Assembly (NCBI RefSeq): GCF_001904725.1
Contig: NZ_MRCE01000011.1
Span: 62,001 to 126,000 of the forward strand
DNA: 64,000 nt
Reading direction: 5' to 3'
Source: Phormidium ambiguum IAM M-71
GTDB taxonomy: Bacteria; Cyanobacteriota; Cyanobacteriia; Cyanobacteriales; Aerosakkonemataceae
The notes beneath the pieces were generated by a model. That model did not search any database. It saw only the letters and a list, made by a program, of their open reading frames with translations, and was not told the origin of the DNA. The position numbers and the translations under genes are program-made. Positions 45,564 to 55,557 of this stretch are shown in pieces (within the stretch, counting starts at the first letter, position 1; every line of letters begins with the position of its first letter).

Positions 45564-45597
45564 AAAAAAGCGCCCTCTTTTCAGAGAACGCTTTTTT
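45564..45597 (-). terminator. psbA rho-independent terminator
   Basis: On the minus strand: AAAAAAGCGTTCTCTGAAAA then GAGGGCGCTTTTTT. The stem GCGTTCTCT/AGAGGGCGC closes with two G-U pairs over a GAAA loop and is followed by six U. It lies 26 bases after the psbA stop codon. Confidence 0.85.
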
Positions 45598-45622
45598 GTA
45601 AGTGATGAATTATCTCAAAACC

Positions 45623-46705
45623 TTAGCCATTGATAGCAGGAGCGCTCAAAGCCACAGGCGCAACTTCAGCAGAAGCCAAGTCGAGAGGGAAGTTGTGAGC
45701 ATTACGCTCGTGCATTACTTCCATACCCAAACCAGCCCGGTTGATTACGTCTGCCCAAGTCCCAATTGTCCGACCTTGTGAGTCAATTACAGATTGGTTG
45801 AAGTTGAAACCGTTCAGGTTGAAAGCCATTGTGCTCACACCCAAAGCGGTGAACCAGATTCCGATTACAGGCCATGCACCTAAGAAGAAGTGCAAGCTAC
45901 GGCTGTTGTTGAAAGATGCGTATTGGAAAATCAAACGGCCAAAGTAACCGTGTGCGGCTACGATGTTGTAGGTTTCTTCTTCTTGACCGAACTTGTAACC
46001 GTAGTTCTGAGATTCGATTTCGGTGGTTTCACGCACCAAGGAAGAAGTTACCAATGAACCGTGCATTGCAGAGAACAATGAACCGCCGAATACACCAGCT
46101 ACTCCCAGCATGTGGAAGGGGTGCATCAGGATGTTGTGCTCGGCTTGGAACACCAACATGAAGTTGAAGGTTCCAGAGATTCCCAAAGGCATTCCATCAG
46201 AGAAGGAACCTTGTCCCAAGGGGTAGATTAAGAATACTGCTGTCGCTGCGGATACTGGTGCGCTGTACGCTACGCAGATCCAAGGACGCATACCTAAGCG
46301 GTAAGATAGTTCCCACTGACGACCCATGTAGCAGAATACACCGATCAAGAAGTGGAAAATTACCAATTGGTATGGGCCACCGTTGTACAGCCATTCGTCT
46401 AAGCTGGCTGCTTCCCAAATTGGGTAGAAGTGCAAGCCAATGGCGTTAGAAGAAGGAACAACAGCACCAGTGATGATGTTGTTTCCGTAGATTAAGGAAC
46501 CTGCTACGGGTTCCCGGATGCCATCGATGTCTACTGGTGGTGCAGCGATGAAGGCAATGATGAAGCAGGTGGTTGCGGTTAGCAATGTGGGAATCATCAG
46601 TACGCCGAACCAACCGATGTATAAGCGGTTTTCGGTGCTGGTGATCCAGTTGCAGAACCGTTCCCATACGTTGGCGCTTTCGCGGCGTTGAATGGTTGTG
46701 GTCAT
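45623..46705 (-). CDS. psbA: photosystem II D1 protein
   Basis: 360 residues, the standard cyanobacterial D1 that binds the manganese cluster, the special-pair chlorophylls and QB in the thylakoid membrane. Seen: Tyr161 (TyrZ), Asp170, His190, His198, and the C-terminal extension of 16 residues ([16 protein letters not shown]) removed after Ala344 by CtpA. Residue 130 is Gln ([13 protein letters not shown]), the low-light D1:1 type; high-light D1:2 forms carry Glu here. No other photosystem gene is adjacent. Other psbA copies are expected outside the window. Confidence 0.99.
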   Translation of the reverse strand: MTTTIQRRESANVWERFCNWITSTENRLYIGWFGVLMIPTLLTATTCFIIAFIAAPPVDIDGIREPVAGSLIYGNNIITGAVVPSSNAIGLHFYPIWEAASLDEWLYNGGPYQLVIFHFLIGVFCYMGRQWELSYRLGMRPWICVAYSAPVSAATAVFLIYPLGQGSFSDGMPLGISGTFNFMLVFQAEHNILMHPFHMLGVAGVFGGSLFSAMHGSLVTSSLVRETTEIESQNYGYKFGQEEETYNIVAAHGYFGRLIFQYASFNNSRSLHFFLGAWPVIGIWFTALGVSTMAFNLNGFNFNQSVIDSQGRTIGTWADVINRAGLGMEVMHERNAHNFPLDLASAEVAPVALSAPAING

Positions 46706-47078
46706 TGTTGGATAATTGCGATGATTTGATTTTCTAGGTTCTGTGCGGTTTGTTTGCCCGCATGAATCTACATTAATCCTTTTGTTGCGGTTTGTAAAGG
46801 GGGTTAAGGAAAAATCTTATACTCTTAAAGTAGAATTTAATGCTAGGGCTTCCGCTTGCCTGGAAAATGTCTATCCTCACTTCATTTGCTGAAGTCTATA
46901 CTATGGCAACCAAATTTGTAACAATTCTTATAAGGAATCCTTTCACCTTATATAGAAAGCACTTGTAGCTCATATTATTCGGCAAGCGGAAAAAATTTAA
47001 AATCTAAAATCTAGAATCAGTATAGTCCACTACAACCGTCTCATGGCTCAATACACTTAAGGTTATCTGTAAAAAATA
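46706..47078. other. 373-base divergent region psbA / chemoreceptor
   Basis: Contains the psbA promoter and about 65-base leader (see separate entry), then an AT-rich stretch with a AAATCTA heptamer tract (46990-47018) near the chemoreceptor start. No coding sequence. A short run CTTATACTCTTAAAGTAGAAT (about 46815) is the only other possible box. Confidence 0.55.
46770..46798 (-). promoter_or_regulatory. psbA promoter, -35 TTTACA / -10 TAATGT
   Basis: On the minus strand TTTACA (46793-46798) and TAATGT (46770-46775) stand 17 bases apart, the spacing of sigma-70-type promoters, and the -35 TTTACAAA resembles that of other cyanobacterial psbA genes. Transcription should start near 46763, giving a leader of nearly 60 bases that ends in the AT-rich CAATTATCC before the ATG. 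Confidence 0.7.
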
Positions 47079-48935
47079 ATGTTTCAGAATCTATCGTTAC
47101 GGAATAAAGCTGTTGGCTTTGCGATCGCCTTGGGTACTCTCCCAGTTCTATTGATTGGTACAGTAGCTTATTATTTAGCCAACCGCTCAATCACACACGA
47201 CGTAATGCAATATCAAAAAGCATACGCTGTAGAAGTGGCAGATAAACTAAGTCGCTTCATGTTTGAACGTTATGGTGATATCCAAACAGTCGCTAATTTA
47301 GCTATTATTACAGATCCCAAACTTAATCAAATTGTTTCTCAACAGCAAAAAGAGGAAATTCTCAATAATTACTTAAAAGCTTATGGTGTTTACGACAATA
47401 TTACTATCTTTAATTTGGATGGTAGTGTCAAAGTTAAATCGAGAGGAGCAATTATCCAAAACCCGAGAGAGCGAGATTACTTTCAACGGGTACTTAGCCA
47501 AAATCAACCTATAGTTAGTAGCCCGGAAATTTCTCCTTCTACTAATGAGCCAGTGATTTATTTAGTAGCACCTGTCAAAGATTTAGCCACAGGAAAAATT
47601 ATAGGTGTAGCTCGATCGCGTTTACCCTTAAAATATATTCAAGAACGCATCAAAAGTTTTGAAGATCAAGGTCAGCAAGTTCATGTGATTGAGGCTTCAG
47701 GTAAAACATTCATATCTCAAGATAAGAAAGATCTAGGCGAGGATATATATTTAGAATATTCTGGATTAAAGCAACTTAAAGCAAACAAACAAGCAGATGT
47801 GGAAGTTGCTTATTCAGTAATTAATAAAACTGATAAAGTAGTAGCTTTTGCTATTACTCCCACATTAAGGGGAATGCCTAATTTAAACTGGCTAATTTTG
47901 GTTGATAACGAGACATCGATAGCTTTTCGCCCGCAAAGAGAATTACTAATTACCTTGTTAATTGGTAGCGGAATTACAGCTTTAATAGTTAGTGCGATCG
48001 CAGTTTTTTTTGCCAATCGAACCACAAAATCTATTAATTCAATCGTCAATTCTATGACCACTTCTACAACAGAAATTGCTGCCACAGTTGAGCAACAAGA
48101 ACGAGTTGCTACTCAACAAGCAGCTTCCGTAAATCAAACTACTGCGACAATGACAGAGTTGGGCACATCATCTAGAGTTTCCGCCGAACAAGCAGAATCA
48201 GCCGCAGAAAACGCTCGCAAAGTATTAGCTTTAGCAGAATCATCCGCAGCCGGATCGCGTCAAGTATTAGATTTAGCAGAAAGAGGAACGCAGTCAGTAG
48301 AACGAACTTTAACTGGAATGTCTACACTTAAAGAAAAAGTAGGATTAATTGGACAACAAACCTCACAATTAACTGAACAAACAAATCAAATTGGTAGCAT
48401 TACTAATATAGTTAGCGACTTAGCCAGCCAAACAAATATGTTAGCTTTAAACGCTGCTGTAGAAGCTGTGCGTGCAGGCGAACATGGTAGAGGATTTGGT
48501 GTAGTTGCTACTGAAATACGTAAATTGGCAGATCAAAGTAAACAATCAGCACAAAAAATCAATGCTTTAATTTTAGGAATTCAATCGGCAATTGATTCTA
48601 CAGTTACGGCAACTGATGAAGGAAGAAAAACCGCAGAAGAAAGCATTCAACTTTCTCAAGAAACCGCGACAGCTTTTACCGAAGTAACTGATGCAATCAA
48701 TCAAATTGTTTTGAGTAAACAACAAACCTCTCTAATTGCAATTAATGATATTGTTGTTGGTTCTCAGCAAATTTCTCTTAATGCTAAACAACAAGCGATC
48801 GCCATTGAACAAGTCGTTGATGCCATGAACAGTATTAACCAAGGTGCATCACAAACTGCCAGCGGCATCACTCAAACAAAAATTGGTATTCAAAAACTTA
48901 ATGAAGTTGCCCAAGATCTCAAAGCAATGGTTTAG
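47079..48935 (+). CDS. methyl-accepting chemotaxis protein
   Basis: 618 residues. First membrane helix about 11-34, a periplasmic double-Cache-type sensor (about 40-285: [56 protein letters not shown]), second helix about 289-312, and a long helical cytoplasmic signalling domain with the conserved hairpin [20 protein letters not shown] then [22 protein letters not shown] clear HAMP domain is not visible between the second helix and the coiled coil. No che or pil genes are next to it. It likely feeds a phototaxis/chemotaxis pathway for type IV pili, an inference from cyanobacterial biology. Confidence 0.92.
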   Translation: MFQNLSLRNKAVGFAIALGTLPVLLIGTVAYYLANRSITHDVMQYQKAYAVEVADKLSRFMFERYGDIQTVANLAIITDPKLNQIVSQQQKEEILNNYLKAYGVYDNITIFNLDGSVKVKSRGAIIQNPRERDYFQRVLSQNQPIVSSPEISPSTNEPVIYLVAPVKDLATGKIIGVARSRLPLKYIQERIKSFEDQGQQVHVIEASGKTFISQDKKDLGEDIYLEYSGLKQLKANKQADVEVAYSVINKTDKVVAFAITPTLRGMPNLNWLILVDNETSIAFRPQRELLITLLIGSGITALIVSAIAVFFANRTTKSINSIVNSMTTSTTEIAATVEQQERVATQQAASVNQTTATMTELGTSSRVSAEQAESAAENARKVLALAESSAAGSRQVLDLAERGTQSVERTLTGMSTLKEKVGLIGQQTSQLTEQTNQIGSITNIVSDLASQTNMLALNAAVEAVRAGEHGRGFGVVATEIRKLADQSKQSAQKINALILGIQSAIDSTVTATDEGRKTAEESIQLSQETATAFTEVTDAINQIVLSKQQTSLIAINDIVVGSQQISLNAKQQAIAIEQVVDAMNSINQGASQTASGITQTKIGIQKLNEVAQDLKAMV

Positions 48936-49014
48936 GAACTGGGAACTGGGGAAGTGGGGGAGTAGAAGAGCTAGTTGAATTGTTTCTCCCCATCTCCCCA
49001 TCTCTGCACCTCTT

Positions 49015-49371
<357 letters not shown>

Positions 49372-49443
49372 TCATTCATCAATTGTCAATCATAAGAGAA
49401 GATAAACAAAGAAAGACTAAATTAATTACTAAGGAAAAGAATT

Positions 49444-50973
49444 GTGTTAGCTAGAGTTTGGAGTGCATCACTTGTCGGTATCGACGCAGTGAAAGTCGGT
49501 GTAGAAGTAGACGTTTCTGGGGGACTACCGGGGATTGTTGTAGTTGGTTTACCGGATGCTGCTGTGCAAGAGTCGCGGGAAAGGGTAAAAGCAACGATTA
49601 AAAATGCGGGGTTTGCTTTTCCGATGCGAAGAATTGTAATTAATTTAACTCCCGCTGATTTACGCAAAGAAGGGCCAAGTTTTGATTTAGCAATTAGTAT
49701 GGGAATTTTAGCAGCATCGGAACAAGTTAACCCAGAATTATTGGGAGATTTCCTGTTTTTAGGCGAACTTTCTTTAGATGGTAGCTTACGTCCGGTTTCT
49801 GGCATTTTACCGATCGCCGCAGCTGCAAAACGTTTAGAAATTGCAGGTTTAGTAGTTCCAGCTGATAATGCACAGGAAGCGGCAGTTGTTGAAGATTTAG
49901 CGGTTTATGGGTTGGACACTTTAACGGATGTGGCTGATTTTTTGAATAATCCTAAACGTTATCAACCTGTGAAGATCGATCGCTCAAAACAGAAAGATCG
50001 ATCGCAATTTTCTGGCTTAGATTTAAAAGATGTGAAAGGTCAAGCACACGCTAGACGCGCTTTAGAAATTGCCGCTGCTGGCGGACATAATTTAATTTTT
50101 GTTGGCCCTCCCGGAAGTGGGAAAACGATGTTGGCAAGACGTTTACCTAGCATTTTACCAGAGCTTTCTTTTGAAGAATCGCTCGAAGTTACTCAAATTT
50201 ATTCAGTTGCTGGGTTATTAAAAAATAGAGGTAGTTTAGTTAGCGATCGACCTTTTCGTAGTCCCCATCATTCTGCATCAGGCCCTTCTTTAGTTGGTGG
50301 TGGCAGTTTTCCCAAACCTGGAGAGATTTCTTTAGCACACCGAGGAGTCTTATTTTTAGATGAACTCACAGAATTTAAAAGAGATGTTCTGGAATTTCTT
50401 CGCCAACCTTTAGAAGATGGATATGTTACCATTTCTCGGACTAGATTATCGGTAATGTTTCCGGCACAATTCACTTTAGTAGCGAGTACAAATCCCTGCC
50501 CTTGCGGTTATTTTGGGGATACAATTCAACCTTGTACTTGTTCTCCGGCAAAACGGGAACAATACTGGGCGAAACTTTCTGGCCCTTTGATGGATCGCAT
50601 CGATTTACAAGTAGCAGTTAATCGATTAAAACCGGAAGAAATTACTAATCAACCTTTAGGAGAAGATTCTACTTCAATTCGGGCGAGGGTCCAAGGGGCG
50701 AGAGAGCGATCGCGCGATCGTTTTAAAACCGAAACAAACTTGCGTTCTAATGCAGAAATGCAAAGTCGTCATTTAATGCAATGGTGCAAATTAGATGATG
50801 CTTCGCGTAATTTGTTAGAGGCAGCAATTCGGAAGTTAGGGCTTTCGGCTAGGGCTAGCGATCGCATTTTAAAAGTAGCGAGAACGATCGCCGATTTAGC
50901 AGGTGATGAAGACATCAAAACTCAGCACATTGCCGAATCAATTCAGTATCGCATAATTGATAGAATGCAGTAA
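49444..50973 (+). CDS. comM: YifB-family AAA+ ATPase (ComM)
   Basis: 509 residues. ComM is a hexameric helicase that promotes branch migration during integration of incoming DNA in natural transformation. Visible: N-terminal Lon-protease-like fold (VGVEVDVSGGLPGIVVVGLPDAAVQESRERV), Walker A GPPGSGKTML, Walker B LFLDELTEF, the zinc-finger-like CPCGYFGDTIQPCTC and the C-terminal LSARASDRILKVARTIADL. The start is GTG at 49444 (LARVWSASL follows). Upstream hinT is divergent. Confidence 0.95.
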   Translation: MLARVWSASLVGIDAVKVGVEVDVSGGLPGIVVVGLPDAAVQESRERVKATIKNAGFAFPMRRIVINLTPADLRKEGPSFDLAISMGILAASEQVNPELLGDFLFLGELSLDGSLRPVSGILPIAAAAKRLEIAGLVVPADNAQEAAVVEDLAVYGLDTLTDVADFLNNPKRYQPVKIDRSKQKDRSQFSGLDLKDVKGQAHARRALEIAAAGGHNLIFVGPPGSGKTMLARRLPSILPELSFEESLEVTQIYSVAGLLKNRGSLVSDRPFRSPHHSASGPSLVGGGSFPKPGEISLAHRGVLFLDELTEFKRDVLEFLRQPLEDGYVTISRTRLSVMFPAQFTLVASTNPCPCGYFGDTIQPCTCSPAKREQYWAKLSGPLMDRIDLQVAVNRLKPEEITNQPLGEDSTSIRARVQGARERSRDRFKTETNLRSNAEMQSRHLMQWCKLDDASRNLLEAAIRKLGLSARASDRILKVARTIADLAGDEDIKTQHIAESIQYRIIDRMQ

Positions 50974-51008
50974 ACATAAATAAATAATACCAGCCTCGCC
51001 TGTAAATT

Positions 51009-51066
51009 GCTCTTTCAGATTATAAAATGTTCTTAACTGCATAAAAACATAACAATCAGAAAGAGC
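51009..51066. repeat. inverted repeat after comM
   Basis: GCTCTTTCAGATT (51009-51021) pairs with AATCAGAAAGAGC (51054-51066) with one mismatch, leaving a 32-base AT-rich loop. Might stop comM transcription or regulate the next gene; no T tract follows. Confidence 0.4.
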
Positions 51067-51112
51067 CGTAAATATTTTTTGGGAAATACTGTTGCAAGCA
51101 AAAAGATGATGA

Positions 51113-52006
51113 ATGTCTATGTTAGTTCTCAGTGAAGCTTCCGATCGAATTTCTCCCTCTGCTAGCAGTAGAGACATTAAAGCAGTAACCGAAATAGCCA
51201 AACTTTTAGGATGCCGGGTTTATTATATACCCCAAGATTTCACTATTTGCGAAACAGCAGAAAATGCACTATTTCATATCCCAAAACAAGAGCGAGAAAC
51301 TCTAGGGGTATGGATTGGCTATATTCCTACACCAGAACATTATACAGCTATTTATAATGAAGCACTTCGGAAAAATATTCGACTTTTAAATACACCCGCA
51401 GAACATTTGACGGTGCAAGAATTCGATCGAGCATATCCCAAAATATTAAATTTAACACCAGAAAGTATGACAATTACCGATTTAGCTCAATGTCAGGAGG
51501 TTGTTAGTAAACTGGGATTACCCTTATTTGTCAAAGGTACAGTACAATCTAGAAAAGCTGGAGGTTGGAAAGCTTGCGTTGCCAATACATTAGAAGAATT
51601 AGAAATACTATCTCAGCAATTATTTAATTTAGAAAATAGATCGAGAGGTCGAGTTATAGCGAGAAAATTGGTTAAATTGCGTCACGTTCGTTCTGCGCCA
51701 GAAGGTTTTCCCTTCGGACGCGAGTATCGAGTGTTCGTTTATCAACAAAAAGTGATTGGCTACGGCTACTATTGGGAAGGCGAAGATCCTCTAAAAAAAC
51801 TTTCTGCTAGTGAAGAATCAAAGGTCGTAGAACTAGCTTTAAGTGCAGCGAAATGTTTGGGAGTTCCCTATTCTGCAATAGATATCGGACAGTTAGAAGA
51901 TGAAAAATGGATTGTAATTGAAACAGGAGATCCGCAATTTTCAGGAGTTAGTCAAATACCTTTGCTGCAACTTTGGAATGAGATTATTAAAATAGACAAG
52001 ATATAA
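51113..52006 (+). CDS. ATP-grasp protein (R2K/DUF4343-like)
   Basis: 297 residues. An N-terminal Rossmann-like part (IAKLLGCRVYYIPQDFTICE, GVWIGYIP) is followed by an ATP-grasp core: PLFVKGTVQSRKAGGWKACV with the nucleotide lysine, RVIARKLVKLRHV, FGREYRVFVYQQKVIGYGYYWEG, AAKCLGVPYSAIDIGQLEDEKWIVIETGDPQFSG with the metal-binding acidic end. The overall pattern is that of the R2K family of stand-alone ATP-grasps predicted to ligate amines to carboxylates. Substrate and partner unknown; no obvious partner gene is beside it. In-frame start ATG 51113. Confidence 0.8.
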   Translation: MSMLVLSEASDRISPSASSRDIKAVTEIAKLLGCRVYYIPQDFTICETAENALFHIPKQERETLGVWIGYIPTPEHYTAIYNEALRKNIRLLNTPAEHLTVQEFDRAYPKILNLTPESMTITDLAQCQEVVSKLGLPLFVKGTVQSRKAGGWKACVANTLEELEILSQQLFNLENRSRGRVIARKLVKLRHVRSAPEGFPFGREYRVFVYQQKVIGYGYYWEGEDPLKKLSASEESKVVELALSAAKCLGVPYSAIDIGQLEDEKWIVIETGDPQFSGVSQIPLLQLWNEIIKIDKI

Positions 52007-52181
52007 TTTAGTGACTTAAAATTATGTGGTAACAGGGTATAGGTAATTAATAGTAATTAATAATGTAGAAGTGACTTATAAGAAAAACTCGTGATTAAGA
52101 ATTGCTCTTTCTCACGAGTGTAAGCATCTTACTAATTTAAGGAAACCAAATAAAAGTTTTCGTTTTTAAGGCGATAAACTA

Positions 52182-52553
52182 TCAATCAGCGCCACAAGTC
52201 AGGTAATTTGCCCATACCCAACCTTCGTAACCATTGCCTCTGTCGGTAACAATATTTGCCCAACTTCCCGATCGATCGAACTTCTTGAGCAACACGACTG
52301 AACCATTAGGAATAGTACCGAAAGCTTTGGCGTTAATATCGTTGCGATCGCGCACTTGTAAAGGCCCACCTTCGGGAGTCATTACCATCATGAATTGCTG
52401 GTTACAACGTTGCTGTGCAATTAGAAATTCCTTGCTATTTTGACTTGGGGTTAAATTAGTTTGAGTAGCAGAAATAGCTTTTGTACTGCCTAAACTTAAA
52501 GATACCAAAGTAATAATTGATAGAGCTTGCCCTAAATTAATTATCTGACTCAT
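52182..52553 (-). CDS. secreted SH3-domain protein
   Basis: 123 residues from ATG 52553 (a TTG seven codons upstream is in frame). Signal peptide LGQALSIITLVSLSLGSTKA. The mature part is a bacterial SH3-like domain (PLQVRDRNDINAKAFGTIPNGSVVLLKKFDRSGSWANI, GYEGWVWANYL) with two cysteines (RCNQQ and TCG). Such domains often bind peptidoglycan or partner proteins in the periplasm. Function not known. Confidence 0.8.
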   Translation of the reverse strand: MSQIINLGQALSIITLVSLSLGSTKAISATQTNLTPSQNSKEFLIAQQRCNQQFMMVMTPEGGPLQVRDRNDINAKAFGTIPNGSVVLLKKFDRSGSWANIVTDRGNGYEGWVWANYLTCGAD

Positions 52554-52778
52554 AATCTGTAATTCAACTGTCAAATCAAACTATATCTTTTACTACAGCA
52601 AGCTAAGTAAGATTCCTGAAATTCAACTTTCCTTTTCGGCGGAGATTAGGTGAAGCAACGGATAGGTTTTGCACAGCAGTTGTCATTGCTTAACAAACCT
52701 TTATCGAATCGGAGTTTTCTCGGCTTTCGCTGGTCACAGTTAGCGATAAAATATGACAGTCGTACTGTGTAGCAGACT

Positions 52779-54074
52779 GTGATTGAGCGTTATACGTTGC
52801 CTGAGATGGGCAACTTGTGGACAGAAAATTATAAATTAAAGACGTGGCTTCAGGTTGAAATTGCAGTTTGCGAGGCGCAGGCTGAACTGGGATATATCCC
52901 GACTGAGGCGGTAGAGGAAATTAAGGCGAAGGCAAACTTTGACCCCAAGCGGGTGCTAGAAATTGAAGCCGAAGTCCGCCATGATATGATTGCCTTCCTG
53001 ACGAATGTTAACGAATATGTGGGAGATGCGGGACGTTACATTCACTTGGGTTTAACTAGTTCCGATGTGCTGGATACTGCTTTGGCATTGCAATTGGTAG
53101 CTAGTACCAATGTGCTGTTAGAACGTTTGGAAGATTTAATTCAAGCGATTCGTTACCAAGCACAGCAACATCGTAACACGGTAATGATTGGTCGATCGCA
53201 CGGCATTCATGCCGAACCGATTACTTTTGGGTTTAAACTGGCAGGATGGTTGGCAGAAGTTTTGCGCCATCGTGACAGATTGGTGAATGTGCGTCAGCGA
53301 GTTGCAGTCGGGAAAATTTCCGGTGCAGTGGGAACTTACGCTAATATTGAACCGAGAGTAGAAGCGATCGCCTGTCAAAAACTAGGTTTAGAACCAGATA
53401 CCGCTTCAACTCAGGTAATTTCCAGAGATATTCACGCGGAATTTGTCCAAGCTTTAGCATTACTTGGCGCATCAATTGAACGCTTCGCCGTCGAAATTCG
53501 CAACTTGCAAAAAACCGATGTTCTCGAAGTAGAAGAATACTTCGCCAAAGGACAAAAAGGTTCTTCCGCAATGCCGCACAAACGTAACCCAATTCGATCG
53601 GAAAGATTAACCGGAATGGCGCGAATTTTGCGGGGTAATGCGGTTGCAGCTTTGGAAAATGTGGCGCTGTGGCATGAACGGGATATTTCCCACAGTTCTG
53701 TAGAAAGAATGATTTTGCCAGATAGCTGCACTCTGACTCATTTCATGTTAGTGGAAACAACTGATTTGGTGAAACACCTGTTAGTTTATCCCGAAAACAT
53801 GGCGCGAAACATGAATGTTTACGGCGGTGTTGTTTTCAGCCAAAGAGTGATGTTAACTTTGGTGGAAAAAGGGATGAAGCGGGAAGAAGCTTATGCGATC
53901 GTCCAATCTTGTGCTCACCAAGCTTGGAATAAATCTGAAGGTAATTTCCGAGAATTAATTAGCAGCGATCCTCGTGTTACTGAAAGGTTATCGAATGAGG
54001 AAATTGAGGAGTGCTTCGATCCACAAAGGCATTTAAAGCATTTGGATCAGATTTATCAACGGTTGAGCATTTAG
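52779..54074 (+). CDS. purB: adenylosuccinate lyase
   Basis: 431 residues. PurB splits SAICAR and adenylosuccinate in purine synthesis. The fumarase-superfamily signature SSAMPHKRNP is present, with TSSDVLDTALALQ, MIGRSHGIHAEPITFG and HERDISHSSVER giving the catalytic residues. Starts with GTG at 52779; the encoded MIERYTLPEMGNLWT is the typical start. Length is normal. Neighbours are unrelated. Confidence 0.97.
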   Translation: MIERYTLPEMGNLWTENYKLKTWLQVEIAVCEAQAELGYIPTEAVEEIKAKANFDPKRVLEIEAEVRHDMIAFLTNVNEYVGDAGRYIHLGLTSSDVLDTALALQLVASTNVLLERLEDLIQAIRYQAQQHRNTVMIGRSHGIHAEPITFGFKLAGWLAEVLRHRDRLVNVRQRVAVGKISGAVGTYANIEPRVEAIACQKLGLEPDTASTQVISRDIHAEFVQALALLGASIERFAVEIRNLQKTDVLEVEEYFAKGQKGSSAMPHKRNPIRSERLTGMARILRGNAVAALENVALWHERDISHSSVERMILPDSCTLTHFMLVETTDLVKHLLVYPENMARNMNVYGGVVFSQRVMLTLVEKGMKREEAYAIVQSCAHQAWNKSEGNFRELISSDPRVTERLSNEEIEECFDPQRHLKHLDQIYQRLSI

Positions 54075-54186
54075 TTGTAAGTTGGGGGAAGGAAATGGTT
54101 ATTTCTTTCCCCTTTGAAATCGTTTCTTTAAAAAGATAGTTTATTGATAAAGGTAAATTTATTTATTTACGAAAGGTGGGTGATAT

Positions 54187-54969
54187 ATGCCTCGTAGACT
54201 AAGACTTGTAGATCAACTGTTCATACCATTTGGTAGACCTAAATGGAAAATTAAGGAAATTAACATAGTCAAGGTTTCCCCAGATGGAACCTATATTGAA
54301 AGCAATACACCTTTTGTACATATAGATAAGAAAGAAAACAGACCCTTACAAATTGCTGATTTTTGGGAAGTGATTCCAGATCAGCTTTTTGAAAGTCTCG
54401 TAAGCATCAGCCCGCATTTCGATAGATTCGATAGAGATAAATCCTCTGATATTTCTCAAAAAGCTCTTACCGAATTTGAAAATAGATACGAAATGATTCG
54501 GGATTACTTAAAGAATCGTTGTGAAACAGGTAGTATTTATGAAAAAAAGTTTTTAGACATTTATTTTGATTACTGGAGAGAATGTGCCTCGGAAGAAGGA
54601 GCAGACATTATGTATGTAAGCAATTGTTTACGTCCACTTCTTCCACTACCTCAAGCACATCTCTATCTAGAAGATGATTTAGATGAGAGAACATATATGC
54701 AGAAGGTGGATTTCGCCTTTTGGACAGGTAATCAAATTATTGCACTTGAAATTGATTCAGATACTAAACTATTACCTGAGATTGTGCGTAGAGATAGACG
54801 GTACAGAAATTCGGGTGTTGAAGTTGTTCACATTCTTAATAGTGAAATTGAGGAATTTATGAGTTCAGTTATGAACTTATTACCTAAAGAGTTGAAAAGT
54901 ATTGAATTTCTAATTCAATTGCCATATAGATCACCATATATTCAGAATTTTGATGTTGATCGCTACTAA
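54187..54969 (+). CDS. predicted PD-(D/E)XK-fold protein, not recognised
   Basis: 260 residues, soluble. The N-terminal 110 residues have no recognisable fold. The C-terminal half looks like a Vsr/DUF559-like nuclease core: SIYEKKFLDIYFDY with Glu119, VDFAFWTGNQIIALEIDSDTK with Asp175 and Glu188-Ile-Asp190 and Lys194, then RRDRRYRNSGVEVVHILNSEIEE. In those families the acidic pair and a Lys/Glu bind metal; here IEIDSD replaces the usual IEVDG. No partner methylase. It opens an accessory patch with the toxin remnant at 55102 and a Uma2 gene. Fold call is inference. Confidence 0.6.
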   Translation: MPRRLRLVDQLFIPFGRPKWKIKEINIVKVSPDGTYIESNTPFVHIDKKENRPLQIADFWEVIPDQLFESLVSISPHFDRFDRDKSSDISQKALTEFENRYEMIRDYLKNRCETGSIYEKKFLDIYFDYWRECASEEGADIMYVSNCLRPLLPLPQAHLYLEDDLDERTYMQKVDFAFWTGNQIIALEIDSDTKLLPEIVRRDRRYRNSGVEVVHILNSEIEEFMSSVMNLLPKELKSIEFLIQLPYRSPYIQNFDVDRY

Positions 54970-55101
54970 ATCATAGCCTTATGATTGAAAAACTAGAATG
55001 AATAAATTAAGCGCTCGCTCATTGCTCCATAATTAACTTTAGCCATAGTTAAATACTCCCATCTGGTTCAAAGATACAATTTACAAATTAGTCTTATATA
55101 A

Positions 55102-55290
55102 TACCTTCATGCCTATTGGCGACCTTATTTACCCGATCCTAAAGACGATATGATTTTGGAACTTGCAGTTAAAGCAGGGTGTGATAGCGTAGTAGCGTAC
55201 AATATTCGTGATTTTGTTGGTGTCGATCGATTCGGTTTAACAGTAATTACACCTGCGGAGTTTTTACAATCTATTGGAGCATTGTCATGA
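55102..55290 (+). pseudogene. remnant of a PIN-family toxin gene (C-terminal third)
   Basis: Open reading from 55102 after an in-frame stop (55099-55101) gives HAYWRPYLPDPKDDMILELA, VKAGCDSVVAYNIRDFVGVD and RFGLTVITPAEFLQSIGALS, a clean match in pattern to the C-terminal part of PIN-family toxins (PDPKDDM..LELA, T.N.RDF, F....TP.EFL). The N-terminal two thirds, with the first catalytic acidic residues, are missing upstream. Its TGA overlaps the next ATG (ATGA), as in intact toxin-antitoxin pairs of this type. Confidence 0.8.
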
Positions 55291-55532
55291 GTTCACTTTA
55301 TGTTCAACTACCAGATTCTCTATATAGAAGTTTACAGGAACTTGCAGAACGAGATGGAATTTCAGTCGATCAGTTTGTTGCTTTAGCAGTTGCGGAAAAG
55401 ATTTCTGCGTTAACAACTGAAAGCTATTTACAAGAGAGAGCAAAGCGAGGAAATCGATCGAACTATGAGGCTGTCTTAGCAAAAGTCCCAGATGTTGAGC
55501 CAGAATCAAATGACAAGTTACCCTCAGTATAG
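55287..55532 (+). CDS. ribbon-helix-helix-like antitoxin, partner of the lost PIN toxin
   Basis: 81 residues: SLYVQLPDSLYRSLQELAERDGISVDQFVALAVAEKISAL is an Arc/HicB-type ribbon-helix-helix pattern, followed by an acidic disordered tail. It overlaps the PIN remnant by four bases (ATGA), the normal arrangement in PIN-family/HicB-type pairs. With the toxin destroyed it is an orphan antitoxin, possibly still a DNA-binding repressor. Confidence 0.8.
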   Translation: MSSLYVQLPDSLYRSLQELAERDGISVDQFVALAVAEKISALTTESYLQERAKRGNRSNYEAVLAKVPDVEPESNDKLPSV

Positions 55533-55557
55533 TAATAGCCAAATCCGTTGACCTGAA

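Noticed and set aside
45741-46449. Several frames opposite psbA
   Set aside because: psbA is highly constrained in codon use and gives many chance antisense frames; none has protein-like features.
52087-52119. ACTCGTGA / TCACGAGT inverted repeat after the ATP-grasp gene
   Set aside because: Only eight-base arms with a 17-base loop and no T tract; too weak to call a terminator.
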